Shown: in pieces, positions 38,812-50,960 of the stretch | Layout: every line of letters starts with the position of its first letter | Numbering within the stretch: position 1 is the stretch's first letter | NCBI GenBank assembly: GCA_035041965.1 | Contig: JAPYMA010001845.1 | Location: 1 to 64,000, forward strand | DNA from: Anisakis pegreffii | Taxonomy: Eukaryota > Nematoda > Chromadorea > Rhabditida > Anisakidae | Direction: 5' to 3' | Length of the DNA stretch: 64,000 bases | Made by a program: the position numbers and the translations under genes | The notes under the pieces: generated by a model | Database searches by the model: none | Seen by the model: the letters and a program-made list of their open reading frames with translations, nothing else | What the model was told of the DNA's origin: nothing

Positions 38812-39304
38812 TCGGTAATTACCGTTTAGGATCGCACGTCTCCATGACAAGCAATTGCAATCAGTAAGCATACAACATCTTGCCATCCATCTGATCATCG
38901 CCTTACCTGCATATGAACATCTGTTTGGCACTGCAGCTTTCGGTGTAGTTCATGCACTTAATCGCTCGCAACAAGACAATCCCCAACACCAATCAGTTCA
39001 CTGGGTACCCTTAGAATTAGGCTGTAACCTCCGCAAATGCTGTATCGTCAATTATTTTATTCTAGCAATGTGTTACGAATTCATTATCAAATACATGGGT
39101 GATGATTAAGACACCAAATTAAAAAACATACAAACCAACATCACATTTATTTAATACAAGCCAATAATACCCAGGCGAATAAATAATTGACATTCATAAA
39201 CTAATCGGTAAATTCACCAATGTCAACTGCATAATGAAATTGATGCTGATTGTGAAATTAATAGTGGAAGATTCGATTCACAATGAAGATAACATAAAAT
39301 ACGC

Positions 39305-40986
39305 TCAATTCGTCTGATCATTAATTCGATCCAAGTAAATTTTACGATTGACTTCGATCATGTTCCATCGACGATACGTGAATCCTTTACGCCACTCATT
39401 CAAATTATTATTTGCGAATGCATAAACTGAGTTATTTGCTGATGATGAATGCTTATTGCCGCTGCTATTGGACGTCAACAAACCGGATATAATACGTTCA
39501 CAAGTGACATTCGCATCGTTTGTCAAATCGAGATCATCTCTTCAAATGAGTATTGATTAAGTGTAACAAATTAATGCAATGACCAATGAAACAAACCTTA
39601 TTATGTGCAACGGAATGGCTGGATAGGCTTGTTTGATTCTCATGGTGATACTGTCCAACTGTGCATTCGATAAGTGCTTGTTGCTACGTCTGAATTTTGT
39701 TGCTTGGGGGGCTGACGTATTGCCGTTGGCATTGGTCGTGTGCTGTTTGCTTTCGTTCAAGAAACGTTTTGCTTCATCGACCGCATCGTAGCATGTGTAT
39801 GGTGTGCTTATCAAACCTTAATTTCATCTCGCGTTGCTCAATAGTCTTGATTATTTGCGTGAAACAAACCGAGCTTATCAGCCATCAATGCAGCCACGCG
39901 ATTTGCATATTCGTCGCTTGTTTCATCTGATCCATCTTCTTTACATTTCATCTTTCGTTCCACTGGTGATAACCATTTTATCTTTAATTATCATTTACTC
40001 ATCATAATAATAGTAGCAATAATAATAATAATAATAAATCGATAGAACCTTGAAAATGGTGACTGGAACAAATAGAAAATAGAACAGATCTTGCCACCAG
40101 GCTGCACCGAGTATTGAATGAGCAATATTGGTCAATAATGGACGATAGATGGTGATCGTGACGGGTTGCACTCGATTTGATACCTTCAATATATATATAT
40201 ACATACATGTATATATATATATGTATATAACGAGAGAACATACCTCGAAAGGCCATGAACTGAACTTGAGTAATCCCTTACGTCCGCTTGTCATCGCACC
40301 TTCAGGAAACGTTAAAACAGAGATGTTCCTGTTACTATCGTTGTTGATGAACTGTTTGGTCCGTTTCAGCAATTCCTCACGACCCTCACCTATACCCATA
40401 TCCTCATAACCCAAACACCTAAAGTTTACTTACTGATTCGTTTGTCTATAATGATAATAATGTATAACGAACAACCATCTCAACAAAGTGGGTATATTCC
40501 AAACAGATGGAACAACACAAGGCTGTATGAGGGAGATGGCGAGGTGATCGACGATCGAGACGTGATTCGAGACGATTACAAGAGCGTTCTGCGCACATCT
40601 CTTCTTCTCACTGCTCTCCGTTGTCACCAGTAAACCCATTACTGATAACATTATGCGCAATACCTCAATGACATTATATTATTCACCACCTTCGGCACAT
40701 TAAATATCCAATAAATATCACTTACAACACACCGCAAAACCGTTCCCTTCGGTAGTATTGAAGCAGCAATGAATATGTGCACGCCCATGAATGATCGAAG
40801 TATAAATAAGAATAATCCGACTGGAATATAGCAGTAAAGTATGAATTTATTTATTATTGACGATGACGTCTCTCGATTCAATAAAAACAACTGTCGAATC
40901 AAATGTCGATCATTATTATTTACGTGTGCAGATGAATCAGCACTTGTTGATGCCGACTGTGTCGATGCTCTGTTGCCTTCTGCCAT
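39305..40986 (-). CDS. AUP1: AUP1 homologue (lipid-droplet/ERAD protein)
   Basis: Monotopic ER and lipid-droplet protein that recruits the E2 UBE2G2 to the HRD1-SEL1L degradation complex. Seven exons join in phase to 442 residues: 40986-40726, 40663-40473, 40418-40244, 40183-40049, 39981-39870, 39816-39597 and 39539-39305. In order: a hydrophobic hairpin (YIPVGLFLFILRSFMGVHIF), the acyltransferase-like domain with SNHVSIVDHLA (HX4D retained) and LTFPEGAMTSGRKGLLKF SSWPF, then VQPVTITIYRPL, EEYANRV-like helix, and a CUE ubiquitin-binding domain (LDSITMRIKQAYPAIPLHII...CERIISGLL). The ATG immediately follows AAACAG. One donor is GTTCGT, and its use is dictated by phase and by the conserved RWL-C-LGYEDMG join. 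The C-terminal G2BR helix of vertebrate AUP1 may correspond to the last ~50 residues (EWRKGFTYRRWNMIEVN). Confidence 0.92.
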
Positions 40987-41258
40987 CTGTTTATCATTAT
41001 CAGTATCATAGACCGATGAAATGCAATAGTAATGAAAACAGATAATTGTTCAAGAGGTGATCTACCACAAACACAACCGCTTAACCGATCACAGCAACGC
41101 TCCAATCAAACTGTTTACCTTGAATCTGCTTACAATGTACAATTGCAATAAGCAGCATTATATTAATATTCACAAAATAATTTCATTTCATCAAATTAAA
41201 ACATCACATTTTCTAATTAATTTGTACTCGAATATATCACATATACATATATTTACAA

Positions 41259-41631
41259 CAGGGTTTTTCAACCAAGAGTGCGAGATGTTACTCCAGGGGG
41301 TGCGAGATGGGGTTTTATTTTTTGTATACTGAAATAGGCAAGAACAAATTTCAACGCATACACGTGTATAAAGAAAGCAAGGATGGATTCTAACGTATTT
41401 ATTTTTGAAGAGACTAGAACGTCTGTAGCGAGTTTCTGATGTCTACTGCGAGTTTATGAGTATATGCCACTCCAGTAGCATATACTTATATACACTATAG
41501 ACACTCGCTGTAGTGGATTATATAGAGTGGATATGGATATTGCGAGCGATTTTAATTGCCGTTGTAGGGGGTGCGAGAACATCTCAAAAATTTCCGAGGG
41601 GCACGGGTGGGGCAAAGGTTGAGAAGCACTG
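41259..41631. mobile_element. hAT-type MITE with 8-bp target duplication
   Basis: 373 bp with terminal inverted repeats CAGGGTTTTTCAACC and GGTTGAGAAGCACTG, typical of hAT elements (consensus CAGTGGTTCTCAACC). It is flanked by exact duplicates ATTTACAA at 41251-41258 and 41632-41639. No transposase ORF. It lies between the ATG4 stop and the AUP1 start. Confidence 0.92.
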
Positions 41632-41699
41632 ATTTACAACGATGTCATTCAAACAAAACAACAAATGCTTATAGACATAACACTGAGCGGGCAATCAAG

Positions 41700-43799
41700 C
41701 TAAATTAATTCGAAACCAAGTTGAGCGGCAGTTGATGATGATACTGATGATACATCGGAGTGTGCATTCACCAACTCTGGTCTACTGCTATATGCAACGA
41801 ATAATGGTTGTTGGTTGGCAGATTTGCGGTCATCTGCGCAAACGTCTATTATTCCTTCCTGGAATCAATGGTGCACGTAACAGTGATAATGATAATGACA
41901 ATGACGAGTAAAACGAACCGAAACTAAAAAATCGATGGATGATCGATAATGAAGCCTCGAGAGAACAACAAAGCCTAACGAACAGCCCGGCTCGATCTGA
42001 TCGACTGACATCTTGGTGAATTTATTGCAGTGGAATTGATTACACTGTTGCGGTATCTGTTCGGCTGGCATGGCTTCATGAGCAATGTGCGGATCCAGAT
42101 AGATGAGACTCTTCAATTTTAGTTTGCTTTTTATAAGTGTTCATGATGGCGATCGCATGAAACTTACATCGTTATTATATGAACCAATGAAGTAGAGTGA
42201 TCTTCTTTTGTGTCCTCCAATGATACCAACTGAATTTTGCATTGAGAAGAATTTGATCAAATGTTGATGATAACACTGAAATTGAATTATTAGAAGTGGA
42301 TAGGCAGTGAAGAAAGACGCACCTGATTGACGGTGGATGCACAACCCAACTGCAGATGGACAATGACGAGGATCGGAATATGGAACTGATTCGACAACTC
42401 ATCCACCTCGGACTCAATCAACATGCCATCGTTGACTGAATAGATTCGCAATGACTGCAGCAGGGAACATTCACTTTTCAGCACGGCCTCTCTGTAGTGC
42501 ACTTATGTTTCGCTTCATTGCTGTATAGATGTATAGGTGTAAGTGATTATTACCTGATCAATGCGAACGCGTTCGAAGGAGAAAACCAAGATCCGACGGC
42601 TCGTTGATGTGACGACGACCCGTTCGCGATACTCATCAATCGATACAAACCCAACTCACAGCCGACGCTATCACCGAACAACGACACGATCTCGTAATGA
42701 TTCACTCCATTTATCAACACATTCCTTTCCTTATCCCCACTGAATCGCCAATCTGTTTATCACTGATCATTAAGCCTTTACTACCGCTTATCAATAAGCA
42801 CACATCGTTTTGATCAATCACCGTCTCTTTCCGGCACAAAACACTCCCAAAGAGATTACTCCTAAGAACGACGACCATACGGAATCTGATAGAACCACTT
42901 TATGGATACAATTAATAAATGTAAAACATGCCCCGTCCAAGCCATATCTGCGTGAGTGTCTGTGCAAGCATCATCTGACAAGTCCTCAGGGTACATCCCC
43001 ACCCGCAGTCACTCGTTTTGTTCGAGTCAGGTAACGGCGACAGTTTTGTGCGGTACGTCAACCAAATACGACTGTAGTAATCCAGCAAATACTCACTGAA
43101 CAACGCTTCATCCTCATCTGTCATTTTATCACCATTCCTTTCTGTATTACAGGAATAACAACAATAATAACGATAATGTTAATAATAATACTAACGATAA
43201 TAATAATAATAATAATATTAACGATAATAATAATGACAATAGTAATAACAATATTAAAGGAACAAGAACCTGCATCAGAACGAGTAGTGAAATAAGGCTG
43301 ACCCAACAGCCATAAAGGAGCATTTTTGTGATAACGATTCGACTTGTTGTAATAATCGAGTCTCCATTTGCCATAAATAAATGAATAAAGTTGGTTATCA
43401 ATCAACTGACGCAATGCCATTGATGATGTGGATGCGCTTTGCATTTGATCACTGTCCATTGTGCTTGATGAGGAGGACCTTTTCAACACCCATCCGATAT
43501 TCTCACTTACTCTGAATGTTGCTATACCTTCTTAAACTGCTTGCAAAAACTCATTCAGTGGCTGCTGTTTAGGCTAATAACTGCAAATTGGCACTTTCAA
43601 GTTCAAGTCTCGCTCGAAACCGATTAACTATAAAATAATAAATGGTTGATTACTTCGATAACTTCAAAGATGTTGCATGAGCAGCGTTCGTTAGGAATGA
43701 GGCGATTGAAGATGTTTGTTTATGGTCATTTTCACTGTTATTTTTATTTGTCAGTGAAGAATCGCTCAGTGACTCATTTGATTTCGTTTTTTCATTCAT
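41700..43799 (-). CDS. ATG4: ATG4 cysteine protease (autophagin)
   Basis: Cleaves the C-terminus of Atg8/LC3 and delipidates it during autophagy. Eight exons join in phase to 474 residues: 43799-43654, 43511-43270, 43141-42932, 42752-42554, 42491-42323, 42275-42168, 42110-41919 and 41858-41700. Seen in order: PLWLLGQPYFTTRSD, IWLTYRTKLSPLPD, the catalytic Cys in SDCGWGCTLRTCQMMLAQ, GRDW, VGSWFSPSNAFALI, SVGIIGGHKRRSLYFIG and the catalytic Asp/His pair in IYLDPHIAHE. The C-terminus ends QLGFELI, resembling the LIR that closes vertebrate ATG4B (DFEIL..). Exon 3 must end at 42932 to give the conserved GRDW, so intron 3 begins with GC, a GC-AG intron. The N-terminal ~50 residues are Ser/Asn/Lys-rich and not conserved. 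The ATG directly follows TTGCAG, and the gene starts 217 bp after the TMEM272-like stop. Confidence 0.95.
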
Positions 43800-44015
43800 C
43801 TGCAATTTTTTATTGACGATGAGTAGGTAATAATTTAATAATAAAAATAATAATAATAACAACAATAATACAATATAAATAATAATAGAGATATAAACAG
43901 GTACAGTAATCAAGTGAATAACTGATGTGAGAAGATAAAGTGACTGATAGAGAAGCATCATAAATATTTATTACATGGTTGCAATAGAATGAAAATGTAT
44001 ACGAATAGATGAGTG

Positions 44016-44789
44016 TTATTGTATAATGGAATTGTTTCGTTTCGGTCTGCAACACACACAACAGCAACAACAGCAGAAACAACACATGGTGCATATGAGC
44101 AGCATGTACCCGATCGTAATGAACATGAACGAGAAGACGTAAGTGAACTGGTCGCAGTAGCTTATTTCATCTGCATTTGTATACTGCACATCGTCGTACA
44201 CTGAATACACCCATACCGATCCTTAAAGTATCAAACATCAACGCTAGCATATCACGCTCTGATCACTTCACTTACCAATTATGAACCAAACAAGCAAGAA
44301 GGTCGATAGAAGGCCATCGAAAGGATTCGGATTGATGTTGGATGGTATTGCGCTTGGCTGTTGCTGCTGCTGCTGCAATCGTTGTCGTCTGGCTCGATAG
44401 AAGAAGTTCGTAGCACTCTTGAGCAGTGAGAAAACACCGGTTACGATCAGCCAGATCGGGATGTACGGCTCGATGCGGCAGTTGGACAGGTTGATAATGC
44501 CCACGATGAGCATACCCAGCGGAATGATATTAAGCACTGCCAACAGAATTGCTGCTGTCACTGTAACATATCACTCTGATTAGCACTCACTCTTGTTCGA
44601 TCATCACGGAAAATGACAATAGTAATAAAAATAATAATAACAATCAAAATAATATTGACGACAATAATAATACGAATAATAACCAGTTCCAATAAGAATC
44701 GCAAAAACTTTCGCAATGAATTGCGCCAATCCTCGAGGATTGTCGACTTGTTGAAATTCGCCATATAACGATTCATATGTAGGTGGCAT
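44016..44789 (-). CDS. TMEM272-like four-pass membrane protein
   Basis: Three exons, 44789-44684, 44560-44276 and 44221-44016, join in phase to 198 residues. It begins MPPTYESLYGEF (PPxY motif, a ligand for NEDD4-type WW domains) and has four hydrophobic helices (AILLAVLNIIPLGMLIVGII, PIWLIVTGVFSLL, LLSTFLLVWFIIG, FSFMFITIGYMLLICT). A SVWVYSVYDDVQY...YCD loop follows and the end is a Cys cluster (MCCFCCCCCCVCC), likely palmitoylated. This is the layout of the TMEM272 family, whose function is unknown. TTTTAG lies 2 bases before the ATG. A 41-codon ORF with two more PPxY motifs lies immediately upstream. Confidence 0.8.
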
Positions 44790-44854
44790 TGCTAAAAGGA
44801 ACAACTCAATTATTGCTTATTCATTCACAATATAAGAAGAATGAAATGAAACTT

Positions 44855-44980
44855 TCAATTAGGATCAGTGGAGTCCTCGTAAGTGGGTGGTGAATCAATG
44901 TTGCGTTGCTGCTGCTGGTGGTGGACGACAACTGCATCTGGATACGGAGGCGCTGACGGGTCATGTGCACTCGACGACAT
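44855..44980 (-). CDS. Upstream 41-codon ORF with two PPxY motifs
   Basis: Starts MSSSAHDPSAPPYPDAV directly after AATCAG and contains RNIDSPPTYEDSTD before a TGA. It looks like the natural N-terminus of the TMEM272-like protein: same PPxY motif, same strand, 65 bases away. But no GT donor exists before its stop codon, so it cannot be spliced in frame to the exon at 44789 with canonical sites. It may be an upstream ORF, an alternative product, or an exon broken by a base change or sequence error. Confidence 0.5.
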   Translation of the reverse strand: MSSSAHDPSAPPYPDAVVVHHQQQQRNIDSPPTYEDSTDPN

Positions 44981-45545
44981 CTGATTACATTATGACTGAG
45001 TACGATGCACTCTTATCAATAATAACGCCTCAACCTTGATTCTCAAATCAAATCGATGCTTTCTAACGAACAATCGAACATATTTTATCGTCACTTCAAT
45101 AGCATCACCACTACCCATTAAAATGAACTATTTTACGTCTAAACTAATTCCAGTCCTACAATACTATATTTATGTCCAGTGATCTATGCCTATAACATCA
45201 GCATGTTTATTCTTTATCACAAAATGTGAACCTAAAGTAAAAGTAAAACGAGATATACGTGGTAAAGGAGTATGCTAGGGCAAACTGACTAAAAGAAAGC
45301 ATGAAATGAAGTGTTTATTAAATGACGAATTAAAGCACTTACCGGTAGAGCAGTATGTTAGATCAAATGAGTACAATTATGTCAATGAAAAGAATGACAG
45401 TGACAAAATGAGAAAATGTATTTATTAGGATAACACAAACTGACATGATCACATTAAAGAGGTACCATTAAAATCACTTCGGTAATGCAGAACCCGATCG
45501 AAAGATGAAGGAATGTGCCAAGAGATGTATGCAACGAGAACTCGA

Positions 45546-46293
45546 CTAGACGATCACCCTTCTGAGGATCGGTAAGATCGCACCGCTGTTCGTGTCTCGT
45601 TCCTCTTTCACATTCCTTTTGTTAGTGCCATCTGAACCCATATTTACATCGAAGTTATACGCATCCACCATCCGACTGTACTTCTCTCGCTCATCGTTCA
45701 GCCACTTCTGCTCATCGATAAACGCATCGATCAAAGAATTCAACCGATTATCAATCCAGTCCATATTGTCATTCGTTGTTATCAAATGGATCTTCACTTC
45801 TTTAATTAATACCATCATTATCACTATCACCAGTTTAAAATAACAAAAAATAAATACCTTCGGTAATACCGGTCTCCCTGAGTTGTTCTTCGATTGTTTT
45901 TGTGAACAATTGTAACTGCATTTTCACTGTGTTCTTTAAATTGTTATTATCTTCACCCGTATATATTTTCGCTTTTTCCTTATTCCCTTCTGCCGGCGCG
46001 CGTCGGAAATACCTCTTCAATTATTTCGTCATTTAAATTCCTCTCTTTGAACAAATGGCAATAAAAACAACAACGATTCTAATAATGATAATCAACCTCA
46101 AGTTTTTGTCCCAGGTTCACTCGTTTCGCTCTTCGTCGCATTCTCAAACCGGCAAAATATTCTTGTCGTTTTTGTTTCGTGTTTTTCAATTGTGATATCA
46201 TTTTGGGATCTTAATTTTGTTAACTTCACTTTTTCAGCAATAATAATAATAACAGTGATAATAATAGTAATAATAGTAAAAATAGTAATAATA

Positions 46294-46330
<37 letters not shown>

Positions 46331-49193
46331 TAATAATAATATTAATAATAATAATCATAACAATAAAAATAAAGATAATAATAATAATAAAATAATAATA
46401 ATAGTAATTATAACAATAATAATAATAACAATAACAATGAAATAACGAACCATTCATATCAGCAGTCCTCTCGTGACCACCTCCATCAGCCAACTTATCA
46501 CCATCCGAACCTAATTTCGAGTCGTCAATATCCTCACCGTCTAATATAGCGTAATCATCTTAAAAGTCGATCTCTTACCAATATCAATACAAGCTTATAA
46601 AAGAACCACCAATGAAAACAAACCACTGTCGTCAACAATATCACGATCACTATAAAGCGGCATAAGTGTTTTATCGAATACTCCCTTCGATCGCCAAACG
46701 AGCTCAACGGCATCATTATATACTTTCTGAATAGTTCGTTATCAAGAAACAATCAAGTGTACATCAATAAAGAAGAAATAATCAAGCAAGTAATAAGCAG
46801 TTCAATAAATCAAATCATAAGAAATAACCTCAAATTTCAAATAAATCTTCTCAGTCGCCACATACGAATAAACACTGCTAAGAGCATCTTTCGAGTTGAC
46901 CATCTGCAAACAAAATACCCATCAATGCTTACACATGCATACACTAATCACATAAAACCATTATCATACTCAATATTTAATCACCGTTCAATCAACCATT
47001 AAAACATACCACTGCTCTGATTTTGAGTAGTTGCCGAGAACACTTCGAAATTACATCACGACTATCGATACTATTATTGTTATCCAGCTGTTGAGCTAGA
47101 AACGAGATAACTGACTTTTGAAAAGCACCAATCAAACCATTGATCGTTTCTTCACTTGTGAACATATTTTCGAATAATGGTACTGCTCTGGTTATACTCT
47201 GTAACATAAAACCATTAGAAATAACAATTGTAGTAATAAGTAAATGAAACGAACGATGTGGTCAGGAAGCACTCCAGGAATGAGGTGTTCGTCGAAGACC
47301 TCTTTGAGAGGACCAAGGATGATTGACAGATCCAATTCGGATATGCGACCGCTATCGACGTCGCTGATGAATCTGGCATATGGATACGACGAGTCATCAA
47401 AGCCTTCACCGAGCTTCTTATAGTAACTGGATAGCTGTATTATGATTGCATTAGCTGTGTAATTCAATGATTCCTCAATGCACTACTCACCTTCAAGTAA
47501 TAGACGTTCTTGGCACGTACGTACTGAATTGTGGCCGGAAAGAAGGACCTGTCGAAATGGATGTCTTTAAAGTACCAATACAACGACTCGCGATCTTTAT
47601 CCCATTCACTCACTTCAATTTATTAATGTCATCCATTATTTTATCTTTAAAATAAATATTATAACAATAACCTTCGAATTCGTCCTCTTCATCATCGTCA
47701 ATAATGATAGTCTTATCGAATTGAACACCTTCAACTGCAATAAACAAATGGTCAAACAAGATCAACATGCAATAATAAAAGATGAATTTCACAAAGAGAA
47801 ACGAATCAAAGAAAACCTTCAGAAGTAAGCTTGTTGAGCGTTTTATGAAGAGAGTCGAGCTGACTTGTAAGCTTCTTATTGAATTTTGAATATTTGTTTT
47901 TCGTGAAGGGTGATACTGATGCAGATCGTTTGTGTAGTTTCAACTGCCTTTTGAGACTCGTTATACGCTCAATCAAATCGTCTATTTGTTTTTGTACCAG
48001 CATCTGCAATAAACATGTATAGAGCATAAAAGAGATGTGGAATAGAATCTACCTTGTGACGATGTCGATTGATAAGGGAGTGAACGAATGTGACGGCTTG
48101 ATGTTCCTCGAGTAATGGTCTGCAAAGCACTGCAGTGTGGTGCTGGAGTGAGTTCGATGCGGCACTTGGCTTGAATGCGTTCAGTTTGCACAACGAGCCG
48201 ACCTTCACTCTGACCACATATCTACACGTCGACTGCTCGTCCACCTCGTCCAAATAAGCCTCGTTCGTCGATAGCGTTTCATCACATTCAAACTTCAATC
48301 AACAACTCTTCATTCATTTCAATCACTATCACTCAAATAATTGCACACCTTTACAGTGGTCATTCTCGGCTTGCCAATCAATTCACATATAGATCCGTTC
48401 GTGTAATGCTGCTCGAAATAGAGTTGCTGATCACTTTTCAAATGCGATTTTGTTTCTGTTATTTCTGCATCATCCGAATAGTTGCCCAATGATATTGGTC
48501 CATCAACTACATTAGTCCCTTCAACATTCCTTTCTGTTATTATCACCATCTAACATAAAAATCAGCAAACGAACCTTCGTAATGCAACTGATGAATATAC
48601 TTTCCAAAACATAATTCATAAGTCCACCACCCAAAATTCTATAAACAATTTATAATTTAATGCTGACGAATAGTATCGAGGAAAATGAATCACTACAATA
48701 TTAAAACCAATAATGAATAGAATAAAGAGAAAGGAACCTTTTTAAGACAATTTCTGACGTAAAATGCAGCTGACAGAACATCGCTCACAATATTTTGAGT
48801 CAGCGACGACGATTCATCTGATTTATCATTATTACCAACTTCTTTGATAATTGGCAATTCACACTCAAATTTCTGACCATTTTCATTTGTCACTATTAAA
48901 GCTGATTCATCATCGCTCTTCTTTGTTTCCTTCAATTAGAAGTCAACAAGCTCAACATTAGATAATGAAGAAAGGAAAATAAGCACCTTCAACTTGGATA
49001 ATAAAGACGAGATATGGATGGAATGAATCGAAGACAGATCGATATTGTCAAATCCGATCGGAATGTTACTAATATCGAAGTCATACGTGATCTTATTCAC
49101 TTCATAAACATTCAGAGAACCAGCATACACAGTCGTTATCAATAACACAATTCGAAACCATAACGAGCAGTTGCAACGCCGTGTTCTTTCCAT
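45546..49193 (-). CDS. OS9: OS-9 homologue, ER lectin of glycoprotein degradation
   Basis: Luminal lectin that delivers misfolded glycoproteins to SEL1L-HRD1. Exon 1 (49193-48987) has a signal peptide after MERTRRCNC. Exon 2 (~48935-48738) has the entry strand ALIVTNENGQKFECELP. Exon 3 (48638-48575) has the MRH signature GWWTYELCFGKYIHQLHYE, with the double Trp and the sugar-binding Gln. Exons 4-5 continue with LGNYSDDAE, QHYTNGSICEL, GKPRMTTVKFECDE and VDEQSTCRYVVRV, containing the Arg, Glu and Tyr expected in MRH pockets. After the MRH domain come about ten exons: a coiled coil (IDDLIERITSLKRQLKL), an acidic run (DDDEEDEFEG), an unusual helical block (SLYWYFKDIHFDRSFFP, GPLKEVFDEHLIPGVLPDHI, ENMFTSEETINGLIGAF) and a C-terminus KIHLITTNDNMDWIDNRL to ILPILRRVIV. 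The OS-9 call is firm; whether all distal exons are one gene is likely but not proven. Confidence 0.85.
46232..46440. repeat. AAT/AAC-rich microsatellite in an OS-9 intron
   Basis: Imperfect AAT triplet array; the Ile-rich open frames on both strands are artefacts. Confidence 0.9.
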
Positions 49194-49881
49194 CTTCTGA
49201 AACGAACCTACATCAGGCACATCTGACTCATTCATTCACATGTATTTATCTCTCGTTTCATTCACGATTCACAATCAGCATCAAATACGTGTAAAATCGC
49301 TCGTTCACTACAAATACGTTCGGAAAGAAGCCCGTTCCCCCCGTCAATTCATCACCGAGATCGCAACACTTTTTCGATGAGTAGTCGGTCAGCAACACTT
49401 TCAAATGATAACAACCAACCACCAAAACAGACAAGCTCTATCAATTGCTTCAGAATCGACTCGTAGTCAGTTTAAATGATTGTTAAATAAAGTAGTCATT
49501 TATTCCAGAACCAATTGAATAACGCCACGTTTCACAAAAGTATATCCAATCTCGGTAAACAACTAAATTTTTCAAGATATGCAATAACAAAGGCTTTCTT
49601 TCGGCTGTTCAACGGACGGACGGACCTTGTTCAGTTATCTGTGGAAATAGAGAAATTGCAAATTGTTATCCTGTATTCTAGAAATTCGATTCATTTATCG
49701 AACAACATCAGAATGTGCAAATGTTTCGCTGTATCAGAGTAACGCATAACAAATCATTTTAATCAAACAATAAGAAGGCAACACAACATTTTAAAGTCAT
49801 AATACACCAGAAATAAACTAATACAATATCACACATATTCTGCAAATGATTCTTTATAAGTCAGTACCAATTTAATACATA

Positions 49882-50960
49882 TTTCATAACGTTTTACTGC
49901 TTCGGAATGAGTGTTTGAAATGTAACTGACGAAGTTCCATTTCTTTCTGCATAACCTGTCGCCTTAACAGATCACTTTCACGTTGCAGTTCCAGCCAGAT
50001 ATGTCGATATGTCGGTGAGAGTGATACGGTCAAGGTCTGAAATTAAACAGGCTGTTAATAGTACCCTTAAAGCATGTGTATAAACAAACCGGAACATCTG
50101 ATGGAGTGTTATTACGAGCGATTGGGTTGGTGAAATTGAGTTGATGATAAGTGCATGTAGATGAAGATGGTAGCAATCCATTCGATTCAGATGTGCTTCG
50201 GATAGATGAGATTGACGCACACTCTGATCTGATCCTTTTGCATCCAATTACACTATCTACACTGTCAAGAAGAGATAGGATCAATTCAGTTGGATGGACT
50301 GATTCTTCGGAGGAAAGAGAGGTGATTGAACGAACCAATTGGATGATGCGAACGTTTCGATAGTTGAGTTGATGATGGATGAACAGTGCTCGGTGTTAAT
50401 TCATTTAGGGTAGTTGGTTGACTTGGCGATGAAGGGTTAGTTGTGCTCGATGAGTGTTCGTTTCGAGCAAGTAAACTGATTCTTGGCAGTGTATTGTACG
50501 AGTAGATGATTCGCTTTACTGATGGTGATGGTGAGTAGATTCGTGCTGAACACTTGACCAATATCCACTCTGAGCATTTCGTTTTTAAGCGATGTGCTTC
50601 GACTTCTTTTTGACCTGTTTGCAGCACTTAAATTGTGCTTCGTCACTTCAATTCATTTATCGTCAAACAAAACAATAAAAGATAACAATAAACTAACACA
50701 ATCGATGACTATCAGCAAGATTATTCAAGTCACCTCTGTGAACATACTCATAACCATTAGTACCAATCATTTCTAGACGATTATAACCAAGCACCGACAA
50801 ACAACTGAATTTTGCCTTGTATTATAACACTGTATCGGTTGTAAATACAAATGAATGACTCACACATCAGTCGTACTGATGTCACAACATCAACTCTTAA
50901 TACCTGATGTGAGTAGGTCATGAACCATCCGGGAACCCCCTCCCGATGCTCCTTCTCGGT
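49882..50960 (-). CDS. Unrecognised Ser/Pro-rich protein with coiled-coil end, partial
   Basis: Candidate exons are 50960-50904 (EKEHREGVPGWFMTYSHQ), 50614-50336 (a Ser/Pro/Thr linker, ARIYSPSPSVKRIIYSYN), 50298-50090 (HPTELILSLLDSVDSVIGCK) and 50036-49882. The last encodes HIWLELQRESDLLRRQVMQK and a basic helix before the stop. The last three join in phase, with a very short 37-base intron 50335-50299 starting GTTCGT and ending TCAG. The join from the first to the second needs another exon. Upstream exons are not found. No family recognised; a scaffold or trafficking protein is conceivable, but that is a guess. Confidence 0.45.
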
